From positions 37,736,547 to 37,800,546 of the forward strand of contig JAKCOZ010000008.1 of the NCBI GenBank assembly GCA_022605955.1: a stretch of DNA of 64,000 bases, read 5' to 3'. The notes under the pieces were generated by a model, which worked only from the letters and a program-made list of their open reading frames with translations, did not search any database and had not been told where the DNA came from. Position 1 is the first letter of the stretch. Every line of letters begins with the position of its first letter. This stretch comes from Rallus limicola (Eukaryota > Chordata > Aves > Gruiformes > Rallidae). A program made the position numbers and the translations under genes. This document shows positions 13,045-24,220 of this stretch, piece by piece.

Positions 13045-16000
13045 AGCTTTTCTGGAAACCGGGGAAAAACCCATCACCACGGGAGGTCAGAGCCGCGTTG
13101 TGAGATGCTGTGGGTTTGTAGCAGGTACCGGTAGCGCAGGTTGTGGCAGCTTGGCCCAGGTTCCTCACTGCTGCTGTAGGCTGCGTGGAAGTCCCGCTGC
13201 CAGGTCTCAGTGCCTCCCAAGGGGAACAGCTTGCAGGTACCTCTGGTATCCACAGTCCCCGGGCTCCTGCCAGCACAAGGATGTAATGTAATGCAAGCGC
13301 AATGTAAGCCCAATCTGCAACCAAATAGTCTCCAGATGAGCAAACACAACTTCAGAGTTTCACAACGGGCTCAGAGTGAGTGCAGGGCCAGCATGTGAGG
13401 CTGCATCCTCCCCACTGTCACCTGTTCCTCTGCTACAGACTTGCAGGGACTGGGTCCCACGGTCCCCAGTTCTCCGCTTGCAGACTGACCCTGTGAATTC
13501 AAGCTGGGGAGTCCCACTGCACCCCCCATGCCTGTTTGGGAAGAGACCCAGCAAATCTCCCATTCAGCATTCCCATCGTGGGAGGGGAACCTGTCCAACC
13601 TCCTGGGGCTGTGGAGTCAACTGGGAACACAGCAAAGCACTGGCAGCAAACCCACTGCAACCCTGCTCCCAGAACCCCAGGCAGCAGAGATCAGCCCAGA
13701 GATCAGAATCCCAAGCGCTTTGTGGATACCATTTTCATGCCAATCCATAGGGAAAGTTGGGTTATTCTTTCCAGTTGCTGGCACCACAACGGGAGAGGGT
13801 GCTCCCAGGGCGCAGCCACTCTCTGTGTTCCCCAGCAGGCATGGTTTGGAGCTGCCAGGTTTGCTGCCATGCCTCCCCTGAGTTCACACACGAGCTCCTG
13901 CAGCACACCTATGAACGGGGATGGGCCTTTGGCAGCCAAAGATGCCAAGCCTGTAGATTTTCTTCCATGCTGGAGTTGCACACTAGAAGGGATCAGGGAG
14001 GGCGTGTGTGTTTCGACACTTGCAAAAGTCCATGCCAGACGAGATGCCTGCTTTGTAACAGACAATCTCTGCCATCTCTGTGTCCTGAACTCAAGCGGCC
14101 CCTTTGGATCAAGTCCCAGGGAAAGGCTGGCAAGGCACCACTGGAATTGCCTTCCTGGATCCTGCTGCTACCTGTAGAAAATGCACAGAGGGGTAGAGGG
14201 AAACCTCCTGGTCTGGGCATTGCTGTACAACATGAATGATCTCTGTTCATCTTTGAAACCCTTGTGCAAAGCAGAAGTGGCTTTCTCTCCGAGGCATCTC
14301 AGATGATACTTACTTTTGGGGTCCTGTCCTCCATCCTGACTCTTCTGTATCACATCCTAAGAAGACACAGTCTTTTCCTAGTGCAGGTTGGTAGAACGTC
14401 CCATCAAGCTAAGACGTCAACTCTTGACTTCTAATTGATTTGGCTTCTGACTCTCATGTGGTTTCACCAGACATTTAATGCACCAGAGTTTGCCTAGGGC
14501 AGCTTCTTCCCTGTCTCCAGAAATTATTTCCAGTGTTGCCTGACACTGAGGCACAGTTAGGCAGAACTTGGATGCCAACCAAGTTATTGCACAGGTTACA
14601 GAGCATAGCTGAATCACAGCAGTAGGATGTGTGTGTGCTGTTAGTCTGTGGGATGTGCAAGGCAAGAAGTGCTCTTGGTCCTTCATCTGTGTTGCCTTCT
14701 GTGGAGCACAGGAATCATATATGTCCCAGAAGGATCATGCAAAGTAGCAGTTGCATTTGTAAAGGGTCATCATCTCTCTTTTGTCCCCTGCATTGCTGAG
14801 TTAGCAGCTCTTGGTCTAGCTGAAGTTCCTGCTGAGAGCTGTGAACAATCAGTAAAGAGCAACAAGAGGTAAAGAAGTAAAGAGCTACAGGAGGACCCAG
14901 ACAGAGGTGCTGTTGGGGTGACAGTAGTGTGACTGCATCCATTTCCTGTGACTCAGTCCTGGGACATTATCCTTTAGCAGTAGTGCAGAGGTCTTGCATT
15001 TGCCTCCTGCAATGTGCAGTCATGCCTCTCTCCCTCCTTGCTTTCCAAGGGATGGCCGCAGTGTCTGAGCGCGTAGGCGGGCAGCTGTCTGCAGTCTGTG
15101 GGAGGCTGATGTGAACTCTCAAGCTGAAGTTTGGGATGAAGGATTCTGGTTCTGTGCAAATCAGCGGTGCTGATGACTTCCAGGCAGTCAAGGTCCTGCT
15201 TGTTCGCTCACCAAAACACATGAGACTCCTGTCCTTGCAAGGCAGGGCCATTTTTTCTGGAAAGGGTAATCCATGTCAGTGCTCTTCACCGATATCACTA
15301 TCCTGAGCCAGACTTGGTTTAGTTTTCACACTTCACATTTTTAGCTGAGTTTTGGACCTGTCCTAATTTAGACTAGGTGACATTTGCTCTTGCCAGAGAC
15401 GTTCTTCACAGAAGAATGCGTCACTGGGCACTTGTGCCAAAGCAGTGGGACCCATTAATTTCCTTTCCCTTTATAGCCCCAGCTGCATGTTCATCTTTTA
15501 AAAGCAAAGAGCTCTTTAACATAGAATTTCCTTCCCCACACGTAAAAGCATTGCTGACTCCTGTGCATCCATCTACACAGAGGTGCTTCCACCCACCTCC
15601 ATAGTCTAAGGCATGGGCAGATGTCCTGTTTGAGACCGAGCCGCTTGTATCTGACCTCCAGGCAGGACTCCACAGATGGAAGGACCAATTTTAGACAAGG
15701 TAAGCTACAACAATATTTTGAGCTCGTGCAAACAGCTCAGCCAATCATCTATGTGATGGTGCAAGCTTCAACAGATTAAGCCAAAGTAACTCCTCACCTT
15801 TTATTGATACATGACTTTTTTTTTTTTGCCTTCTTTCTAATGAAGCAAGCCAGCCTGAGCATCACTACAGGAATTTCAAGGGGGAGGGAGAGAGGATGAG
15901 ACAGAGTCAACAGGATGTGTTCGGAAGTGATCAGCGCTGCTCGGGGACTCGTTTTGGAACCTGTCTTCATTAATAACTTTCTTAACGAGGTAGGTACACA

Positions 16001-17629
16001 CAAAGGAGTGTATGGATCACTTCTGCAGATGAAACAGTTGAGAGCATTGCCAGCATGGAAGTGGATCTGAATATCACACAGGAAGGATGGAGCGACCCTG
16101 GGGACTGTTAGAAGAAGCAGCGCAAGATACTGCAGCACAGATAGTGTGTTTGGATCTAGTGATAAAGCTTCTCCTGTTTGCTAGGCTCTCATCCATGTGA
16201 ATGACCAGTGGAAGAGGAAGGGCAGTATTAACTAATTTCAGGATGACTCTAGGCAGAAGTGGATGTCTCTAGTGCAATCCTAAGATATGTATTTAGCAGA
16301 GAAGGAAACAATGCTGCCTCCATATGAGGCCTTGATAAGCCCTTGTCCTGCGCTCTGGTGGTAGCTCAGGAAGAGCAAACTGCCAGTAGAAGGGATGTGG
16401 AGGAACAGGCCCTACGAGGGGACGTGAAACAGTGGGATTGTGGAAGCAGAAAACTGAGTGTGGGCACAGTTCTGCCCCCCACCTGCCTCCACCTTGTTCA
16501 GACACTGTGCCACAGGACAAGTGAGCATGGGCTGGGTACGGAGCCAGCCTGGGCTGGGAACTCAGTAGTCATTCCGGTCCTCCCATTGAGGACATTAATG
16601 TGGCCATGGAAGTTCTGTTCAGCTCTCTCCATCCAGAAAAATCCCCATCTTGGTGTAAAGGTGTGCCTAAGACAGACTGAATACTGGCAAGAAAGAGAAG
16701 ATTGCATCCTGATGGTTTCACTTTACTGGTGTGACATCCGTGTGTGCGGGCGCTTGTCTGCATGCACCTCTATCTCCTTTAACCGTCTTAGCCAGCTCCA
16801 TTTTCAGCCTTCCTAGACCTGTAAACCCTCAGTTCACTGCCTTCCCAGCTTGCCACACAGGAGCACCATCAAGGCAATCTAGGCAAGGCAATGAACCTAC
16901 ATGGCTTTTGTGGACTTGTGCAATACTGGAGTAATTAACTTGCGTAACTTAATGCGAACACTCCTGGTGCCAGACGTAAGCGCTTTGGGGCTCTAATGTC
17001 CTACCATCACTGCTCTGGTTAAATTGCTCTCTGTAGGAAGTTTAGGCATGGGGCTGCTCAGCAGAAGTGCTCTTTACCTTTGGAGAGGAGCAGGGTAAGA
17101 AGTGCACTCTCAGCAGGGTGCCTGCTCGGGACGATGTACTTGCAGTTTCTTGAGTCCCTCTGTCCCATGGGATCTCCTGAACTCAGTCCAGGACGTGCCC
17201 TGGCGTAGGGCTCACTCTAGATGCCCAGATTACTTCGTGTAGCAAAGGAAGGAGTTCTTTAGAGCTAGAAGAATGTGCAGAGCACATCTTGGCTCTTCAG
17301 GGAGGCAGATCTGCCCTGGAACAACACATCCCAACAGGCACTACTCTTTGGTGCATCTTCAGAGCTCTTTGAGGGTTTAGGCCCCATATCTCACCTGCAG
17401 CAAACACGGTTAACACTTACAAGGAGAGGCATCCTTGATGTATTTGTGAAACCAGTACGGGCTTCCACTAGCTAATAGGTTTTTCCTGGTAAAACTAAGC
17501 CAACCCTTGCTGAGGGCCCACAAAGTGGAATCGTGGTTCCTGTTGCTCCTGGGTGATTGGAGGGAGCATCTATTTCTTCCAACATGCAGGCAGCAGATAT
17601 TGTATTCAGTTCAAAGGCAGGAGTGTAAA

Positions 17630-17770
17630 TCTCCTTTATCAATTGGGGTTGTTAACATAATCAAATATTAATTTACAGCACATGTTGGCAAATACAGGCT
17701 TGATATAAAGTAATTCACCCCCGGTGTGTACCGCCTAATGCGATTATTCTTCAGAGTAATTAAGACTCCT
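17630..17770. promoter_or_regulatory. AT-rich block, possible conserved non-coding element
   Basis: The block is dense in homeodomain-type cores (AATTAA, TAATTC, TTAATT) and has GTTAACATAATCAAATATT, standing out against GC-richer flanks without repeat character. Conservation cannot be judged from one sequence. Confidence 0.2.
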
Positions 17771-18056
17771 TTGCCTGAAGTGAATGGAGGTGTCAGGAAT
17801 GCACCAAGCAGGCATTTGTTTGGGGTGAGTGATGGATGGTGGGAGCATCACAACCTCAAGTGGACAAGTGATGTGTCTTGGAGCAATGGCCCTGGCTGGC
17901 TGCATGGTGGCTGTGCCTGAGCAGTGCCAGGGGAGAGTCTCTCCCAAACCTTGTTTGTCCTGAACCTCTCCACTCCCGCTCAGAAAGCAGGATGTAGCTG
18001 GATCTATGTGGCTAAAAGTCACCTCTAAGTAATGTAGACAAGGTAATGGTGAAATC

Positions 18057-18391
18057 CAGTACCTGAAAGGGCCTCCAAGAGAGCTGAGGAGGGAATTTTT
18101 AGAAGGGCCTGGAGTGCTAGGATGAGGGAGAATGGTTTTAAATTGGAAGAGGGTAGATTCAGATTGGATGTTAGGAAGAAATTCTTCACCGTGAGGGTGG
18201 TGAGACATTGGAACAGGTTGCCCAGGGAGGTGGTAGATGCCCCCTCCTTGGAGGTGTTCGAGGATGGGTTGGATGGGACCTCAACCAGCCTGGTCTAGTG
18301 AAAGGTGCCCCTGCCTATGACAGGGGTTGGGACTTGATGATCTCTAAGGTCCCTCCCAACCCAAACCATTCTGTGATTCTATGATTCTATT
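18057..18391 (+). mobile_element. CR1 LINE 3' fragment
   Basis: The copy starts near CAGTACCTGAAAGGGCCTCC and runs through ACATTGGAACAGGTTGCCCA and GACTTGATGATCTCTAAGG to a clean end ATTCTGTGATTCTATGATTC. The AAAGGTGCCCCTGCCTATGA signature marks a different CR1 subfamily from the 5.3/19.8/22.2 kb group, shared with the pieces at 47.7 and 48.8 kb. It lies about 350 bases before the LTR at 18.7 kb. Confidence 0.92.
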
Positions 18392-18737
18392 AAACCCTGG
18401 TGGCCTCCAAGCTCTAGGAGAGGGGAAAGCAGTGGGAGGTTATTTTGCAAAAAGCATGGGATTCCTGGCTGGTGCTGACGCCAAATGCTGTCTGAAGCCA
18501 AATGAGGGGTGATGCCTGCACAGGCTTGAGGGGGTTCACACCTATGGCTCCAGGAGGGCTAGGAGAAGGAGAAGCTTTTTTAAGTATGTGACGAAATGGT
18601 GCGCTGCTCTAAGCCATGTGTTGATTGCTCTGTCCCTCCATTGAGAGAAAGCATGGAAAACAGCAATATAATCTGCCCTGTACTGTCAACAGGACATGAA
18701 ACAACAATTTCATGACATCTCATGTTTATTTCTTCAA

Positions 18738-19493
18738 GGTCTGGCATCCAGAGATAGCATTCATTTTATTTCTAGCAGCTGTTGTAGCACTGTGGTTTGG
18801 ATTTAGTATGAGAAGAACATTGATAACACACTGATGTGTTTAATTGTAGCTGGGTACTTGTAGCGTCTACACTTAATCAAGGACTTCTCACCTTCTTAGT
18901 GTGCAAGAAGCTGGGAGAGCACAGCCAGGACATCAGACACCGACTGGCCAAAGGTATGCTCTGGATATAACTTGGGAAGCTGGACAGGAGGTGGGATCGC
19001 TGCTTGGAAACAGGCTGGACATCAGGTTAGTTTTTTTCCTTCTGCATTCGGTGAGCAAATTTGGCCTCTGTAAGTGAGGAGCTGGATCTGTTGGTGTCAG
19101 CCCCAGCAAAGCCCGTGTGAAAAGGAGGAAAGCTCTGTGCACAAATCTGTGTTAAGTGGAATATATGTTGGGGTGCCTTGAAGGCCTTGTTAGGTCTTGG
19201 ATCCCTTGAATCTGTGTTGAGGAATGATCCAATGAAGCCTGAAGGATGGAGGGATCTTGCTCTTGGCAGGGGGCAGAAACACTTCATGTTAGGTTTTGCA
19301 TGTTAGGTCCTTCTGCATTTGTGCATCACTTTAATTCTATTGCTACTACTATTCTCTTCATTCCTTATCCTATTTAACTCTTTATCTCAAGCCACAAGGT
19401 TTTTTTCCATCCTCAACCCCATCCCCTTCAGCTGGGAGGGATGAGCGAGAGGCTGCATGGTGCTTGGTTACCAGCTGGGGTCAAACCACGACA
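18738..19493 (+). mobile_element. Diverged solo LTR of an avian endogenous retrovirus, interrupted
   Basis: The 3' end (GCTGCATGGTGCTTGGTTAC and then CAAACCACGACA, ending at 19493) and the left half (TAGCAGCTGTTGTAGCAC, TGATAACACACTGATGTG, AAGCTGGGAGAGCACAGCCA) resemble a long terminal repeat family common in birds, of which the 30.5 kb element is a relative. The 5' end has decayed, so the start is approximate. No gag, pol or env frame lies beside it, so it is a solo LTR left by recombination. A 12-base direct repeat TCCTTCTGCATT at 19037-19048 and 19308-19319 brackets about 259 bases that do not look like LTR. Confidence 0.75.
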
Positions 19494-19787
19494 CCTCATT
19501 ATTCAGAAATAAAACAGGGTTTATTGTAAAGCGACATCAACATGCAGAGGAGCTAACTGGTATTCCTGTGCGTCCCCAGCTGAGCTTGGGTGGGTGTTTT
19601 GTGCCTTCCCTGGGCTCAGGAATTTTGTCCATCAGCTCCACTTTCTGTCCCAAAGACGATTTCCATCCACCTGCCTGCCCACTGCCTGCCTCATCCTTTT
19701 GCAGGAGGATTCCTGTCCCCAGCAGTGTGAGCATTGGCAAGCACATCCAGTGTGCTGCAGCGCCCTGAGCCCTTTCTCAGCAAGTTT

Positions 19788-20640
19788 TGTGAGGGGTGAC
19801 ACACAGGAACACTGTGCTGTCATCCAGAGAGACCTGGACAGGCTGGAGAGCTGGGCAGGGAGAAACCTAATGAACTTAAATAAAAGCAAGTGTAGAGTCT
19901 GGCACCTGGGAAGGAATAACTGCTGGAATCAGTACAGGCTGGGGGATGACCTGCTGGAGAAGAGCTCTGTGGAGAAGGAGCTGGGGGGTGACATGTTGGC
20001 CATGAGCCAGCAGTGTGCCCTGGGGGCCAACAAGGCAAATGGGATCCTGGGAACATCAGGAGGAGTGTGGCCAGCAGGTCACAGGAGGTGATCCTCCCCC
20101 TCTGCTCTGCCCTGGTCACTCCCCACCTGGAATATTGTATCCAGTTCTGGGCTCCCTGGTATAAAAGGGACAGGGTTCTCCTGGAGAGAGTCCAAAGAAG
20201 GGCTACAAAGGTGATTAAAAGAGTGGAGCATCTCCCCTATGGGAGAGTTAGGCTGAGTGAGCTGAGACTGTTCAGCCTTGAGAAAAGAAGTTTAAGAGGG
20301 GATCTTATTAATGTCTATAAATATCTCAAGTATGGGACACAGGGGGAAATGTCCAGCCTCTTCTCAGTGGTCTGTGGGGACAGGACAAGGGGCAATGGCT
20401 ACAAGTTGGAGCACAGGAAGTTCCACACTGATCTGGGGAAGAACTTCTTCACAGTGAAGGTGACAGAGCCCTGGGACAGGCTGCCCAGGGGGGTGTGGAG
20501 TCTCCTTCTCTAGAGATATTTATGATCCATCTGGATGTTGACCTGTGGGACCTGTCCTAGGGACCCTGCTTTTGCAGGGGGGTTGGACCTGATGATCTCT
20601 TGAGGTCCCTTCCAACCCCTATGATGCTGTGATTCTGCGA
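19788..20640 (+). mobile_element. CR1 LINE, 5'-truncated, with end of the reverse transcriptase frame
   Basis: The element begins within the second CR1 frame, just past the reverse transcriptase active-site region (readable CAVIQRDLDRLESWAGRNLM), and runs to the 3' octamer tail ATGCTGTGATTCTGCG. Later frame pieces such as [33 protein letters not shown] and [13 protein letters not shown] are intact in a second frame. Compared with the 22.2 kb copy it lacks about 16 bases near 19988 (after GAGCTGGGGGG), which shifts the frame. It is the same subfamily as the 5.3 and 22.2 kb copies. It lies about 300 bases after the 18.7-19.5 kb LTR. Confidence 0.95.
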
Positions 20641-22189
20641 TACAGATGGGTCCAGCACGTGGCAGAGCTGTGGGCAGTGCCATGGTCTGGCTGAGACTGC
20701 AGGGTTTTGGAGGACTCAGGCTGGCCCTACCCTTCTCCTGTGCCACGTTGACGCCTCTTCTCTCCCATTTCCCCACAGAAGGGGAAGTGGCACAGCAGTG
20801 ATGGATGTAAAGAAGCGGGCTTGTGACCATGACACATCTCGTATTAGTCAGCAGCAGCGATCCTCTTGGGTTTCAAGCGGGCTGTCGATGAGCCTGTGTC
20901 TCGAATTATTTGCTGGGGAGGCAGGAAAGGAAGGCAGATCCAGCTGAATGGGCAGGCTGAAGCTGGCCATGCTCCCATGGAGGGCAGGTTTGGGGTTTCA
21001 CAGGGATTTTAGACATGGGCAGAGGGTGCTGAGGGGGTAGCTGGGAACCAGTTGGTGTCAGTGGGAGAGGTGGGTTTAGGAGGGGGTAGAATATTCAGTG
21101 TGCCTAGCAGGGATGGGTGGAGGGTGAATCATGTGTGTTTTCTCTGATGCCACTTCTCTCCTGGGACTTTCAGCACTGACCAATAAACTCTGCTGAATCT
21201 TCCCTTACCATCATCTTCTTTGGTGGAATCTCAGATTGTTTGAAGCCACGTCAACCTTAGTTGAGCTTTTGAGGGTGATGGATGAAAGGATGCAGTAGCA
21301 GATGTAAAGTCAACTTTTATTGCCCCACACCTTAGTCATGCTCCCACCTCTTGCCCAGGAGAGTGCCTTTAGGAAACAGTGCCTCCAAAGAGAAGCATGT
21401 AGAGCTTGTGCCATGTGGGATGGGAGAGGAGTGTCTATCCCTCATGGTGATCTGAGGTTGCAGACCTATAATAGTTAATGAGACTGATCTCTGCAAAGAA
21501 GGCTGGCTCCAACCTCAGATGATTGATGAAAATGCAGTACCTGACACACAAGAACGTGGCCAACACCATGGTCACACCTTGTCTGTTGCAAGAAATTCAT
21601 TGTGCAACCATTTCTGAGCTGCAGAGCTGGAAAAGCGTGTGCAAGGCTCCTACAGCTCTCTGTTGCACTAGCCCTTGGGCTTGCTGTGTCCAGGTTTTGG
21701 CACCTTGGCCTTTCTCCTCGCAGACCTTATGTCTCTGCCTTGAGTTTATCCAGCTATTACCAACATATGTGCTTCCTTGGTGACTCATGCCCTGCTCCCT
21801 AACCACATCCCCTCCTCCTGTGTTGCCCCTACCCACCACAGCTGAGTCACTTGGCCTCCTGTCACAAGCCAGGAGCCTCGTCCTTCAGTCATGTGTGTAG
21901 ACATTTCTAGCTTAGTCTGATGCAAGCTCTTCCTGGCGTCCTTTTTTGAAGCAGGGTACCAAGTAGGAGCTTGCTGGCTATTAGCGGGCTGGTCCTGACC
22001 TGCCTCATTCAGTGCATGCTGCCTGAACCAGCCATACCCAGGCTCTCTTGATCTTTGTGCGTGCAGAGGGAATGCTTTAGTGCAGCATTGCCCTCTCTGC
22101 CACTCTTGGGTTCCTCAGAGGGACATGTCCAGCCCTAAGTGGTAAGGGAAGGTTACTTGACAGCTGTGGGCAGCACTTGCCAGTCGTGG
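20641..22189. other. Non-coding sequence between two CR1 copies
   Basis: Nothing is recognised. The last 100 bases or so may belong to the CR1 that follows. Confidence 0.45.
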
Positions 22190-23813
22190 CTGGCTTGGTA
22201 GAACTGAGACTGGGAAATGAAGAGCTTCCCTCCGGTTGAGGTGAGGGTGGTCCAGGAGCATTTTGAAGGGGTCAGTGCACACAAATCCATGGGCCTGGAT
22301 GGGATGCACCCACGTGTGCTGAGGGAGCTGGCGGAGGTGATTGCTGAGCCGCTCTCTATCATCTTCAACAGGTCTTGGAGAACAGGAGAAGTGCCCGAGG
22401 ACTAGAGGATAGCCAAGGTCACTCTGGTCTTTAAAAAGGGCAAGAAGGAGGATCCTAGCAACTATAGACCAGTCAGCCTCACCTCTGTCCCTGGAAAGGT
22501 GGTGGAACAGCTTGTTCTGGATGCCATCTCCAAGCAGCTGGAAGAGAAGAAGGTCATGAGGAGTAGTCAGCATGGATTCACCAAGGGGAGATGGTGCTCG
22601 ACCAATCTCATAGCCTTCTATGATGTCATCACCAGCTGGGTGGATGGAGGGAGAGCAGTGGATGGCATCTACCTTGACTTCAGCAAGGCTTTTGATACTG
22701 TCTCCCATGACATCCTGATAACAAAGCTGAGAGAGCATGGGATAGATGAGTGGACAGTGAGGTGGGGTGAGAATTGGCTGTCGGACCGAGCCCAGAGGGT
22801 GGTGATCAGTGGAGCAGAGTCTGACTGGAGGCCTGTGACTAGTGGTGTTCCCCAGGGCTCGGTGTTGGGTCCAGTCTTGTTTAATATCTTCATTGACGAC
22901 CCTGATGAGGGAACAGCATCCACCCTCAGCAAGTGCTGATGATACAAAGCTGGGAGGAGTGGCTGACACACAGGAACACTGTGCTGCCATCCAGAGAGAC
23001 CTGGACAGGCTGGAGAGCTGGGCTGGGAGAAACCTAATGAACTTCAATAAAAGCAAGTGTAGAGTCTGGCACCTGGGAAAGAACAACTGTTTGTATCAGT
23101 ACAGGCTGGGGGATGAACTGCTGGAGAAGAGCTCTGTGGAGAAGGACCTGGGGATCCTGGTTGATGACAGGTTGGCCGTGAGCCAGCAGTGTGCCCTGGG
23201 GGCTGAGAGAGACAATGGGATCCTGGGGGCATCAGGAGGAGTGTGGCCAGCAGGTCAAAGGAGGGGATCCTCCCCCTCTGCTCTGCCCTGCTCAGGCCCC
23301 ACTTGGAGTGTTGTGTCCAGTTCTGGGATGCCTGGGATAAAAAGGACAGGGATCTCCTGGAGAGAGTCCAGAGAAGGGCTACAAAGATGATGAAGGGCCT
23401 GGAGCATCTCCCCTGTGAGGAGAGGCTGAGTGAGCTGGGGCTGTTCAGTCTTGAGAAGAGAAGACTAAGGGGGGACCTAATTCATGTTTATAATTATCTT
23501 AAGCATGGGATGCAGGGGGAATTGGCCAACCCATTTTCAGTGTCTGTGGGGACAGGACAAGGGGCAATGGCTGCAAGTTGGAGCATAGGAAGTTCCACAC
23601 CAACATGGGGCAGAACTTTTCCCCAGTGAGGGTGAGGGAGCCCTGGGACAGGCTGCCCAGGGGGGTGTGGAGTCTCCTTCTCTGGAGAGATTCCAGACCT
23701 GTCTGGACGCCGACCTGTGCAATATGAGCTGGGGAGCTGCTTTGGCAGGGGGGTTGGACCCAATGATCTCTCAAGGTCCTTTCCAATCCCTACAATTCTA
23801 TGATTCTATGAAG
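22190..23813 (+). mobile_element. CR1 LINE with a broken reverse transcriptase frame
   Basis: This is the longest CR1 copy in the window. Reverse transcriptase motifs are readable: [18 protein letters not shown], motif [15 protein letters not shown] near 22670-22710, and motif [18 protein letters not shown] near 22840-22890. The active-site FADD region at 22931-22945 reads as SADD after what looks like a two-base deletion, which shifts the frame. A TAG at 22403-22405 also stops the frame where CR1 has a tryptophan. The endonuclease part is missing. It ends in ATTCTATGATTCTATG. It is dead as an autonomous element but well preserved, so it is relatively young. The left edge is uncertain by about 100 bases. 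Confidence 0.95.
22403..22939 (+). pseudogene. CR1 reverse transcriptase, degenerate coding remnant
   Basis: This is the coding heart of the CR1 element at 22.2-23.8 kb. The frame is bounded by the in-frame TAG at 22403-22405 and by the two-base deletion before the active-site aspartates near 22934, after which a TGA follows at 22937-22939. The protein would copy CR1 RNA into the genome at a nicked target site. With the stop and the shift it cannot make a working enzyme. I list it separately because it is the only recognisable protein-coding remnant besides ARL4C. Confidence 0.85.
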
Positions 23814-24220
23814 ACATGGCTCAGGGTGTTGTTCAGCCTGGAGGAGAGGAGGCTCAGGGGAGACCTGATCTCTCTCTGCGATTACCTGGAAAAGGAGGGT
23901 GTAGTGAGGTGGGGGTTGGTCCCTTCTCCCCAGTAATTAGCAACAGGACAAGAGGAAACAGTCACAAGGTGGGTCAGGGGAGGTTTAGATTGGATATCTG
24001 GGAAAATTTCTTCTTTGAAAGAGCGGTCAGGCATTGGACCATTCTGCCCAGAGAGGTAGTGGAGTCAGCATCTCTGAAGGTGTTCAAAAAATGTGTAGAT
24101 GTGGCACTCTAGGACTTGGGTTAGTTGACACAGTGGTGTTGGACTTGTGGTGGGACTTGATGGCCTTAGAGGTCTTTTCCAACCTGAAAGATTCTGTGAT
24201 TCTATGATCTTCTGATTCTA
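23814..24220 (+). mobile_element. Older CR1 3' fragment directly abutting the previous CR1
   Basis: This second CR1 of another subfamily starts where the octamer tail of the previous one ends. It encodes a worn [13 protein letters not shown] segment, then has GGTTTAGATTGGATATCTGG, GAGAGGTAGTGGAGTCAGCA and GAGGTCTTTTCCAACCTGAA, and a tail GATTCTGTGATTCTATGATC. It is more diverged than the upstream copy, which suggests the younger element landed in or next to it. Confidence 0.92.

Larger units (their letters stand above)
7501..18056. other. Long non-coding unique stretch
   Basis: No gene is recognised. Items seen are the 22-base duplication at 11.2 kb, the X-box at 13.0 kb and the AT-rich block at 17.6-17.8 kb. 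Frames of up to 213 codons at 13.5-14.2 kb overlap each other in all three frames and have no domain features. Confidence 0.5.

Noticed and set aside
13536..14239. Overlapping frames of 213 and 160 codons on the plus strand
   Set aside because: Several frames are open at once in the same stretch and none resembles a family; this is expected by chance in GC-rich sequence.
22115..23086. 323-codon open frame on the minus strand
   Set aside because: It is antisense to the CR1 reverse transcriptase region and has no independent protein features.
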